Positions 11,106-64,000 of a DNA stretch of 64,000 nucleotides are shown piece after piece. Position numbers and translations under genes: made by a program. The stretch comes from Apricaphanius iberus (lineage: Eukaryota; Chordata; Actinopteri; Cyprinodontiformes; Aphaniidae): NCBI GenBank assembly GCA_028564705.1, contig JAPXFQ010000398.1:1922001-1986000 (forward strand). Reading direction: 5' to 3'. The notes below the pieces were generated by a model, which saw nothing but the letters and a program-made list of their open reading frames with translations, was not told where the DNA came from and searched no databases. Each line of letters opens with the position of its first letter. Position 1 is the first letter of the stretch.

Positions 11106-12417
11106 AGGCAGGGTATACGATTGTGGGAGCACTCCTCAACAGGGCGTTATCGCAAAAAAAAAGTCCCACCCCTTGCTTCATGCTCTTAACCTAAACCACG
11201 CCTCAATAACACAGGCACGCGCAGCCAGCATGGTCTCGTTGGGTCTCCGGCACAGTCACACAAAGGACACAAGCCATTTCAACCAAAGTCACAAAATATA
11301 ACAGGATCTTACCTGTCCAGGAGAAAATCAGCAACCAATGCATCTATTAGCAAGCCCTTAGCTTCCTTCAGTTAACCTCACTGTATAAATGCAGCAGCTC
11401 CGATGCAGATTCGGCTTTTGGCACGCTCTTCGTCGGCTTTCTTCTTTCTCATTGCTGTTTCCACTACAGCTTTGTGTTTTTGATTAATTTTGGGACGCTA
11501 ATCTGCACTAACTTCGAACTAAATGCTTCAAGAAACAAACATGTCGGCTACTGCAGCTGGTGCGTTTAATTTTTCTGTTGGTAAGGTAGCGCAAGCTCAC
11601 TTCCTGTTTACAGGCTAGAATGAGTGTTGCGTGCACACAAAGGGGATGCACAGAGGGGGAGGTGCAGGAACACAGAAAGTTTGCTTACAAGCCTCTTAGG
11701 TTGGACGGACCGTGGAAGTTGATTGGATAAGAGGGCGTTATTGCAAAATAAAAAGTCCCACCCCTTGCTTCATACTCTCCCCCTAAACCACGCCTCAATA
11801 ACACAGGCACGCGCAGCCAGCATGGTCTCTTTGGGTCTCTGCCACAGTCAAAAACACACAAGACACAAGCCATTTCAATCAAAGTCACAAAATACAACAT
11901 CATCTTACCTGTCCAGGAGAAAATCAGAAACCAACGCCTCTATTAGCAAGCCCTTAGCTTTCTTGAGTTGACGCCACCGCATAGCAGCTCCGATACAGAT
12001 TTGGCTTTTGGCTCGCTCTTCGTCGGCTTTCTTCTTTCTCATTGCTGTTTCCACAACAGCTTTGCGTTTTTGATTCATTTTGGGAAACTGCAGCTGGCGC
12101 AATCAATTTATCTGTTGGTAAGGTAATGCAAGCTCTCTTCCTGTTTACAGGCTAGAATGAGCGTTGCGTGCACACGAAGGGGACGCGCAGAGGTGGAGGT
12201 GCAGGAACACGGAAGCTTTGCTTACAAGCCTCTTATTTTGGAAGGACTGTGGAAGCTGATCGGATGAGGTTTTCCCAGGGTTTCTCGCTGTAGAAAGAAT
12301 GAGAATTACTCTGTCAAGTTTAAGAATTCCTTACTTATAGGTTGCCACTGGAATATGAAGGGAGATTTTTTGCAGTTTTAAGAAAAGTGTTTTAAAATGA
12401 AATCATATACCCAACCT
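11106..12417. mobile_element. TTAA-flanked non-autonomous DNA transposon
   Basis: TTAA occurs at 11102-11105 and again at 12418-12421. The ends are inverted copies: AGGCAGGGTATACGAT on the left, and on the right the reverse complement of ATCATATACCCAACCT. TTAA duplications are typical of piggyBac and Kolobok. The interior is mostly a 0.55-0.59 kb direct duplication (11141-11731 and 11732-12268). No transposase remains. Confidence 0.75.
11141..12268. repeat. Tandem duplication inside the TTAA element
   Basis: Two copies both start AGGGCGTTAT and then share, in order, CCCACCCCTTGCTTCAT, CACGCGCAGCCAGCATGGTC, CTTACCTGTCCAGGAGAAAA, CGCTCTTCGTCGGCTTTCTT and TTCCTGTTTACAGGCTAGAA. The second copy is about 55 bases shorter through internal deletion. 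Confidence 0.9.
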
Positions 12418-13359
12418 TTAAAGATAAGTTGTAGTACTTTGATTTGAGTATACTGAACATGTGATCCGGGAATCTTTTGTTTCTTGCCTTGAGATGTTCA
12501 GGCTAAAAGATTCCCTGGGGAATCTGAACATTCTTTTAAAGGTTCCGGAGTGAAGTTTGCTCTTCATCTATTGTTGTATATTTTACTCTAGAATTTGAAA
12601 TCTGTTTTCATATATATTCAAATGTTAAGCTATTGTACATTGGAGAATGTGAATAGTGATTATTGTTAATCTGTAAATAAGTTTTATAACATATATTTTT
12701 TATTATCCTTGTCTGTTAAGTGGACATAGACTATAAAAAAGCTGTCAGTCTAGCTCATTTGGGTCTTTCTGCTGAATCTTCATGTGAGTTGTTACTGAGA
12801 CCATACCAAACCTGTTGAATAGGGTTTTGTTTGTCCTGTCACCTATTCAATGTTGGCAATAAACACCTGGTTGGTCCACACCGTTTCCCTGCCTCAGTCC
12901 TCCTGTTCATTACAGCCGCAAAAGGCCATTCTAACGAACGGGTTAAAATAAAAGTGTGGTCCACTGTATGAAAGGCAGCGCTTAGATCCAGTAGAACCAA
13001 CATAGTTACCTTCTTAGCATAATAGTTTCATCTAAAATCATTTAAAATCCTCAGAAGGGCTGTTTCGGGGCTGTGATTCACCCTGAAAATAGACTGAAAT
13101 TTCTCTAGGACATTATGAGCATTAATAAAATCATTAATTTCAAGTGCTACCCAATGTTAGCTGCATGAGGTCATATATGCAACTTCTGATTTTTTGTCTT
13201 TTTAATCACAAATTTTTACACGCAAATAAATCACAAATCACTCGACAAACAGTCAAAACGGAAAATCAGTAATTATAATTTAAATGTAGTTACAGTATAT
13301 GTGTGATTCAGGGCATAAGGCAAAGTTGACCAGAAAATAACTTTTATCGTTCCATTGAC

Positions 13360-13360
<1 letters not shown>

Positions 13361-13407
<47 letters not shown>

Positions 13408-13408
13408 T
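13361..13408. repeat. (TTA)n microsatellite
   Basis: About 16 uninterrupted copies of a TTA/ATT trinucleotide. Confidence 0.97.
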
Positions 13409-15557
13409 TCTTTTTTCAGCCACAGAAAACAGGAAACTTAGGCTCCCCATTGCCTTGGCCCTAAGATCAGATACCCCTACTTTCCTTGACAGAGAAAGGC
13501 AGCAATGTGCCATCTGGTGTGTAGTCTGCTGGAAGTTTATTAAAAGAAGAGATCCCACTATCAAACCACAGCAGGAAGTGATGCACCCTGCTTTGCTACA
13601 TGCAAAAGTTAGTTGTGCAGCATAACTCGTATTACAATACTGGAATAGCCCACGTTTACATTCTGTTGGAAAAATTAGAGATTACAGTTTTGAGACGTCA
13701 CTGGCCAGTAGATTTTTACATAATTCAAGACATTGAAAGATTATTACAGATTTAAATTGAATTGTTTGAAAGATTATAGTTATTGAAACGTTTGTCTAAA
13801 TAAAAGATCTGCATTTCTCCAAGAACACCACTGGTGAGTGACTCTTTATTTGTAATTTCATTTAGGCTATAGAGAAGGTTTCATTATTCAATTACTTTGA
13901 CATAAAATGACATTTGTGGTGTGTAGATGTGTGCTATTTTATGTGTTTTTTTAAATATTGAATATATATTAAATTAATCACATGAAATAGAAATCAATAT
14001 TATTGATCAAAGTCAGATTATATACATCAAATAAGAAATAGTTGCTGCTATTAGGTGTTAGTTGCTGTGCCTCACGTAATTTATCATGCCAGAGATGCCA
14101 CTGCATCCTGCTAAAATTCTCAATTTTTGTCATTTTTTGGCTAAACACAGGATAAAGAAGTAAGACAAACATCCACTACAAAGATACCAATCTATTTAAC
14201 TGTTTATTTAACAATGCATGCCAGACAGGATCTTAGTCACATTGAAGAGTACAGATTTGTATTTGCATCCAAATACGCACTACTTTTATTTCGTATGATA
14301 ATCTCTTTCTGTATTTCTCTTGGTTAACGTTACATGTCATCTGTGTACAAGCTGAGTGGAAGAACTGCATGCATTCAAAGGACATGAAATCAAGTATAAC
14401 CAATAGGTGGGGTACACTTTGTCCCTTTTAGTTTACCATCAGAAATTATTGCAGACATTTGTGCGTGTAAAAACTCTCTTGCAGCCTAAGAGTCTACAGT
14501 TTTAATAGAAAAGGTGTGTGGGGGGGGGGTCTTTTGATTATCAATAAATGCTCATCTTTCCACAAAATGTATGATATAGCATAAAAAAAATAATTTAAAA
14601 TACTGTACACTGACTATATGGTGGGATGTATTGTCCTGACATGCCTCCGTCTTGATGTTGTATTCAAAATGTCTGGTTTCACATGCGAGCAAGTCACATT
14701 CACATCTCCTGCTGTAACAACTCCTTCCTCAGCCATGTCGATGTAAATTATACTACTGTTTCTACAACCCAAGGACAAGTCTGTCATCTTCTATTCAGAC
14801 AAACAGATCAGAACAAAAATCATAGCAGGCCAACATGGGAGGACCTAAGTTAAACCCAGCCATTTGTTTTCATTCTTTCTTGCACAGAATTTGAGCTGAA
14901 CTGCCTAACCTTAGCTCCTTTAATCCCTGCCTGTCACTCCTTGGTAGACAATAGGTCAAGAAAACTTATCTTAGCCTGTCTCCATATTGTTTGACAGTTT
15001 GGTTTGGTTTAAAATGGAAGCAGCAACTGTGCACGACACAAGCCTAGTCCATGTAAGCACTATAGAAAAAATGGTGAAACTATCAGGGGGGGAAAAAAAA
15101 TTCCCACTCAGCAATTTACACTTCTGAAGGTGAGCAAGATGAGTCATTATGCAGACATTCATTCATACGCTATTGCTGTTTTAAGACAAAACTATATATA
15201 TATATATATATATATAATTACCCTAATTCTGGGTAAGAATCATAAAGCACAGTGATTGATTATATTGGCTGCCTTCAGCTCTAAACAAACTGATCTGTCT
15301 TACTTTTCTTTCTTGTATTCCACTCTGACTCAGTGAAACACTTCATGCCTTGCATCACTGGGGTAATATTGTCCCTGAGCACTAACCTAGGGGTATCCTT
15401 TCAGATCCACAATGCAATCCATACATCTGTCAAATAAGCTGTAAATCTGAGCTTGTGCATGGGTCAGACACCCAGAGCCTGTAGTTCTGTTCTACTTCCG
15501 TGATCGATTCTGACCTTGTGTTGCCCCAGCAAACCTTTAGTTGATATTGAGAGCAAA
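13409..15557. other. Spacer between klf9 and trpm3, few features
   Basis: AT-rich DNA with an (AT)n run at 15193-15216 and a G-run near 14520. A segment ending in AATAAAAGATCTGC near 13800 resembles the end of an LTR but I could not define its start. No coding region seen. Confidence 0.4.
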
Positions 15558-16455
15558 ACAGGTGGATCTCACCAAATAAGAAAGTAATTTTAAAGAAGTT
15601 ATCTTCAGTAGCTCAACTTAAAAAGTTGAAAGTCAAATCAGCGTATATTTATTACAATCAGCGAAAACCAATTTCTCTAAAAGTCAAAATGCTACATAGG
15701 TTGAATAATAATAATAATAATACAATGATTTGTTATGCTATGTTATGACCTACACAATCATTGGGAGGACTGTATATTTGACAGTTGTCCAGGAGACAGC
15801 TATTGACACTTTCACAAGGAGGCTGAGCAATGAAAAGGTTGTTTTTCTGAAGAAGCTGGCTACTCAGTGATAGCTGTATTCAAACATATTAATAATAAGT
15901 TGAATGGAAGGAAGACATTTGATAAAAATGTGTTCGGGATACATTCTTCTGGAAACGAAATCAACATAAGGAGTTGGACAACACAAGTAAAGTGACAGTT
16001 GAAACCCAAGTCCTGGATACATCTGTATGTGGTGGTTCATGAAACTCTGACTAACTGCAGTAAAAACCTTGTGAACCTGTCATTACCCTTGAGTAAGCTT
16101 TGCTTAATAAACCAATGAAGGCTGTAGTAATCCATGCTCCTTAGTCTACCAAACTTTTTTCTATAAACCCAACAGTTAATTCAGTTGATGATATCAATGA
16201 CTCCCTGGCAGACAGCTGTCAAGTTTCAGATAAGATTGTGTAGACCATAATATTGTTATAATGTAGCATTTTGGAATTTTGTTTGTATTTTTCTTGTGAT
16301 TTTCAAATTTTCTGAGAATGAAAATAGTAGGATTTCAGTAGCTGTATGCTATAATAATCAAATGTAAAAATTGAAATATTTCTTTTTTCTGTAATGAAGC
16401 TCTATGAAATTACTTTTTTTTAAATTATGTTCTAATATTTTTAGATGCACCTGTA
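15558..16455. mobile_element. Degraded Tc1/mariner-like element
   Basis: The left terminus ACAGGTGGATCTCA and right terminus TTAGATGCACCTGTA are inverted copies typical of a common fish Tc1/mariner family. Inside are transposase remains (TGACAGTTGTCCAGGAGACA, then TTCACAAGGAGGCTGAG). Most of the transposase is deleted. Confidence 0.75.
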
Positions 16456-17984
16456 GGTTGAAGGGACAATCCTTAAACAAATGTTTGGTTATGTCTGTTT
16501 CTGCAGATGAAAGCACTGACCACAGTTGCTTAATGTCTTAAAACATTAACAACTGGAGATGTTTAACAGTCTAGAAGATTTTGATTGTAAAACAAAGTGT
16601 GTTGTACATACAAAGCAAATCAATCACCCAAAGTTAGACAGAAGAGTTACTGCAACTGCAGCACCTGCCGTGTGGAGAAGCTCTTTCCTTATGATAACAT
16701 CTCACTGTCCCATGCAAACAGATTCTTTAATTCTCTCAATCCAGAAAGCCAATGTGCTAATGACATCTCTTGTGATTTTTGGTGTATTCAAATAAATGTC
16801 CATACAAGCAATGATGTAATTCCCCAATAATAATTCCTCCACTATGTACATTGGATGGGAGAGGGAACAACAAAAGTCTATGAATAAATAATCACTGATA
16901 GTTGACCCCTCTATGAGAGAAAAGAGGACAATAATGAGACATTTCACAGATTCTTAAATCACGTAAATTCCAACATACTCCATCCATGCCCAAAAGGCAC
17001 CCTAAGTTTGGTATACTGGCAACTGTGTATTGCCATATCAATATTAGAAAAATCTCATAAGTTGATTGATAAAACACACAATAAAAACTACTTTAAATAC
17101 TTTAAATATAATTAAAATGTACAGTATTTCAGACTATTCTATGTTTAATAAATAATATTTTACATCATCATTTAGTGCATGTAGGTGGTCATCCTTTATT
17201 ATATTTCAAAGCTTAATTAGAAAATACTTAAAATTTGACAAAAATATAACTGAAAACATATAAATATCATTTTTTTTGTAAATTAAAACAGGCATTTACT
17301 ATAATCATCGTTAATGAGCAAGAAAATATTTATAAATAGAATCATCATCTTAAAATAAATACAATATGATTAAATTGAATTGAAATGGTGAGAAAGTGTT
17401 TAAAAACTCAAACTCAAGATAGATTTCAATAATCTCACCTATATCATCTTTGCAAATCTGTTAAGAGAAAGGCATCTTTCTCCTCACCTACTTCTTCCAC
17501 CAGAATAAAAATTAGAAATGTAAAACCATAAATCTAACTATCATCGTTGGATGATTTACTTCCTTCATGCACACCTTTGTTAAATCTCACCAAAAGTGCA
17601 TATACTCAACAGCTTATTTTAAAGCTTTTTAAACAATGAAATAATGAATTAGTGCTCTAAAAAAGGAAGTAATCATTGTCTCTTGTTGGCTTGCTTATCA
17701 TTTCACAAAAAAAACAAAAAAAATGGTGAACCTGGAAAAGATGAAGGACGGCTCTATTAGGTGTAGCTGGATAGAAAAATAATACCACTGCCAAAATCTG
17801 AAGGATGGCTTAACAACAACAGATCTATGATAAATTAAATGGGGAAATATTTGGTGTAAGGTACAGCCAAAAGATGAAAGAATCACAGCAGGTTCACTTG
17901 GTGCCCTCTTGTACTCATCTTTTGAAATTGCACTTGTTAAAGTTCTGGGAACAGGGCTGAGAAAATCTCAGAAAAAACGTATGT
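16456..17984. other. Spacer, nothing recognised
   Basis: Very AT-rich DNA with no convincing open frame and no repeat family I can name. Confidence 0.5.
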
Positions 17985-17992
17985 GTCTAGGT

Positions 17993-18829
17993 CAGGGGTC
18001 TGCAACCTGCAGCTTTATGCAAGTGGTTCTTTGGACCTTCAATGGCTCTTTATTTTAAGTAAAAATATCTGAAGAACCAGCTAATGATAACAAATGCAGA
18101 TTTTAGCAGTTTTTTAGTTTTTTTCCATGTAACAACTGAATTTAAATTCTAAAGTAAAACAACACCAAAAGGAACATGATTTTTTTGTAAAATTATATAT
18201 TATAAATGTACAGTTTAATATATTGCAGATTATATGTCTATTTAGTATTTTTTTATATTTTTGTATATATTATTTTTGTGTATCTTGAAAAATCAAAAAA
18301 TTTGTGAAAATTCATTTTTACTCAGTAACTCAGAGTAAAATACAGTAAAGAGATGAACTCATAGACTGTTGTTAACAAGACCTTCAATGAATTTGGAAGA
18401 TTTCCTGATATGAAATTTAAGATTTGAATTTAAAAGCTTATTTAAAAAAATTAAATACAGAAATGTAGACTTAATAAAAAGTGTATTCGTATTCTGTTGC
18501 TGTCTTAAAACTTTTGGTCTGACCAACTGGCCTCATCAGAACGCATATTTATATTTACTGAGATGTAACTGTATTTTTCTCATCATGAGGATGGAAACTG
18601 AACTTTCCTTTAAACAATTTTCCACCGATATCAACATTCTATCAAAGAAAATGTATCTATCCTCTTTCTGCAAAGCCTGTAAGTTTCCATTTATGTTAAA
18701 ACCTATTTCTCAGAAATTCTAAGTAATCTTTTAGTAAAAGGTCACAACATTTGAGGATCTACACAAGTTTCATTTAGCTGGACTGAGGGCAAAAAAGACT
18801 CTTGGGAATGTAAAGGTTGCAGACCCCTA
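17993..18829. mobile_element. hAT-type MITE with perfect 8-bp target duplication
   Basis: The left end is CAGGGGTCTGCAACCT and the right end is the reverse complement of TAGGGGTCTGCAACCT, differing at one terminal base. The flanks are identical: GTCTAGGT at 17985-17992 and at 18830-18837. An 8-bp duplication is diagnostic for hAT insertion. It has no transposase, so it is non-autonomous. Confidence 0.92.
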
Positions 18830-18837
18830 GTCTAGGT

Positions 18838-19451
18838 AGAGTCACCATACAAACTATTTATGCATGACCAATGACTGAAACACAAGTTTAGACATATCAG
18901 CAAAATAAATTGTTTTAACACCCACTTTACTGTAATCTACAAGGCTGCAATTTTTTCTATCCAGTGATGACTGTGATTTGTCAGACTATTTAAATGATCA
19001 GTTTGATTTAGATATTAATCTTAAAATTGAGTCATATTTTGACCACATTAAAGATTGTGTAAACATTAGTTACTGGGACATTTCAGATTTACAAAAGCAT
19101 TCAGCAGCGAAAGTAAGTATTAAACATGTCAACATTTTTCTCAGCAAACACATTTTAATGAGGCCATTGATATGAAATTCACTCTAAATTTGAGTGAAAT
19201 TAGTAAATTACAAAATGTGCATTAAAGTAGAGTAGAAAAAAGAAGAAGCATTGGACACATGAATACATGTTGTGCATTTTGCCAAAAAACAAAGATGCAC
19301 AGAAAAATGCTTCTCTCTATTGAAGTACTGGATAACCACCATTATGGGTGAAAGCAAAGAGCTTTCTCAAGACTCAAAAAAATATTGCTGCAAAACATGC
19401 TGAAGACTTTAGTTACAAACTACTTGTGTTTAATTTTTTTATGGTTTGCTT

Positions 19452-19510
<59 letters not shown>

Positions 19511-20166
19511 AGATGTTCAGTACTTATTGTCTCTGCTGTAAATGTTAAAATTTTAAACCAGGTAGTGTATCAATCCGATTTGAGTTAGGATTCAAAAATA
19601 AGTAATACATTGATTTTAAAGTTGGACCTTTACAGCAATTATACTGATGCAAAATGACAGAACAAGCTGACTATCTCTTTCATTGTCACTTTTCTTTATC
19701 TGTCAGAATTAAGCATGTCTACCATAGACTACATGTAGGATTAACACTAAACGTTCTCCTTTTAGGGTGACTGATGCATGTTGCAAAATAGTGACTGATG
19801 TCTACTTGATGTAAATTAGGTTGGTGGAAGACCTACAGGACAAATACAACTTCCATTTTCATGGGATCCCATTGTAAGTTACAATGCTACAAGAGGTATA
19901 ACCTAGTCTAAATTCATAGTGCTTTCTTTTCATGTACACAGACCTTCTGATTCTTTTGCCCTTACCCACTCTCATTTTTTGCTCAGGATCAAACTGCCAT
20001 CCAATGCTGATTATAGCTAAACTTTTCCAAATCTAAAATGTAAGTGAATAAAGGATAGATATGTTCCAAAATCAGCATCTATGTGCAATTTCATCCTGCT
20101 GTTAGCTGGCCCTGTTCAATTTTCACCCAGGCCCTAACAATGTGTGAGGGCGTCCATGGGACCTTG
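18838..20166 (-). other. trpm3: Region 3' of trpm3, probable 3' UTR start
   Basis: This follows the trpm3 stop on the minus strand. It contains a (GA)n run at 19456-19506. A minus-strand ATTAAA (19434-19429) lies about 730 bases after the stop; no canonical AATAAA was seen nearer, so the transcript end is uncertain. Confidence 0.35.
19456..19506. repeat. (GA)n microsatellite
   Basis: About 25 GA copies. Confidence 0.97.
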
Positions 20167-63736
<43,570 letters not shown>

Positions 63737-64000
63737 CTACAAAAGTGACAAAAGCACAAGCAGATAAAAATTTACCAACTATATATTTTAGTACAATACA
63801 ATCAAACTCAGTTTAAGACATAATTTAAAGTGAAGAATTATCTAATCCCCTACCAAGATACTGCATTTTGAGTTTATGCTACTACAAATTTGAGACAATA
63901 ACTTCTATTTTGCATGCTTAGCAGCAAAAAGCAGGACATATGTGAATAGGCATTCATGAGCTACCATCTAGTTGGTAAAACAGGTTGAGTTTCCTTTGGG
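63737..64000 (-). other. trpm3: trpm3 intron upstream of W1
   Basis: AT-rich intron sequence up to the window edge. No further exon seen. Confidence 0.7.

Larger units (their letters stand above)
10875..12914. mobile_element. Solo LTR in the LINE, carrying a TTAA-flanked element
   Basis: The ends are a 9-bp inverted repeat in TG...CA form: TGTAATGAA at 10875 and TTCATTACA ending at 12914. Near the right end are a TATA box (CTATAAAAAAG, about 12733) and AATAAA (about 12859), the layout of a retroviral-type LTR. Without the nested element at 11106-12417 the LTR would be about 0.73 kb. The LINE sequence AACGG precedes it and recurs 22 bases after its right end. Confidence 0.6.
8620..13155 (-). 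mobile_element. L2-clade LINE, antisense, broken and split by two insertions
   Basis: Three minus-strand blocks make one element in order. Block 13155-12942 has the reverse-transcriptase words NHSPETALLRILN and LVLLDLSAAFHTVDH. Block 10870-10380 has FYLYMLPLGSVIR, the catalytic motif as YAEDTQLYIS (YADD expected) and LDIKSWMTENFLQLN. Block 9180-8620 has the C-terminal part, NSAARVLTKTSRQEHF, PVLKSLHWLPICFRIDFK and YLNGLVPSY. All carry stops and frameshifts. The gaps are filled by insertions at about 9185-10370 and 10875-12940. Confidence 0.85.

Overview
This window is vertebrate nuclear DNA, almost certainly from a teleost fish. Two genes of a conserved vertebrate pair lie on the minus strand: klf9 near the left end and the 3' two-thirds of trpm3 across the right two-thirds. 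Introns and spacers are full of fish-type transposon relics: Tc1/mariner, hAT, Harbinger-like, TTAA-flanked Kolobok-like elements, an L2-clade LINE, a DIRS-type fragment, tRNA-derived SINEs and solo LTRs. I cannot name the species.

Layout. Positions 1-3,300 hold klf9: two coding exons, a 1.5 kb intron and a CCAAT-bearing promoter. Positions 3,300-8,600 are spacer, with a candidate E-box/GRE/E-box module at about 5.5 kb upstream of klf9. Positions 8,620-13,150 are an antisense L2 LINE split by two insertions, one carrying a 29-bp minisatellite and one an LTR that itself contains a TTAA-flanked element. Positions 13-20 kb are spacer with a Tc1-like relic and a hAT MITE. From 20,167 to 63,736, twelve trpm3 exons run right to left, from a 10-codon microexon to the stop codon; trpm3 continues beyond the right edge.

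The twelve exons join in frame into 1,171 residues: the end of the N-terminal cytoplasmic region, all six membrane segments with pore, the TRP helix, the coiled coil and the long C-terminal tail. The klf9 product is a nuclear three-zinc-finger regulator; the trpm3 product is a plasma-membrane cation channel. They are neighbours but I see no sign of a joint pathway.

Points of most interest: the trpm3 pore exon is built for the short-pore isoform and lacks an obvious donor for the mammalian 12-residue extension; the C-terminal exon has a small internal duplication; a TTAA-flanked element keeps a THAP zinc-finger remnant, which points to the Kolobok superfamily; and a glucocorticoid-response-like palindrome between two CACGTG E-boxes lies 2.65 kb upstream of the klf9 start codon.
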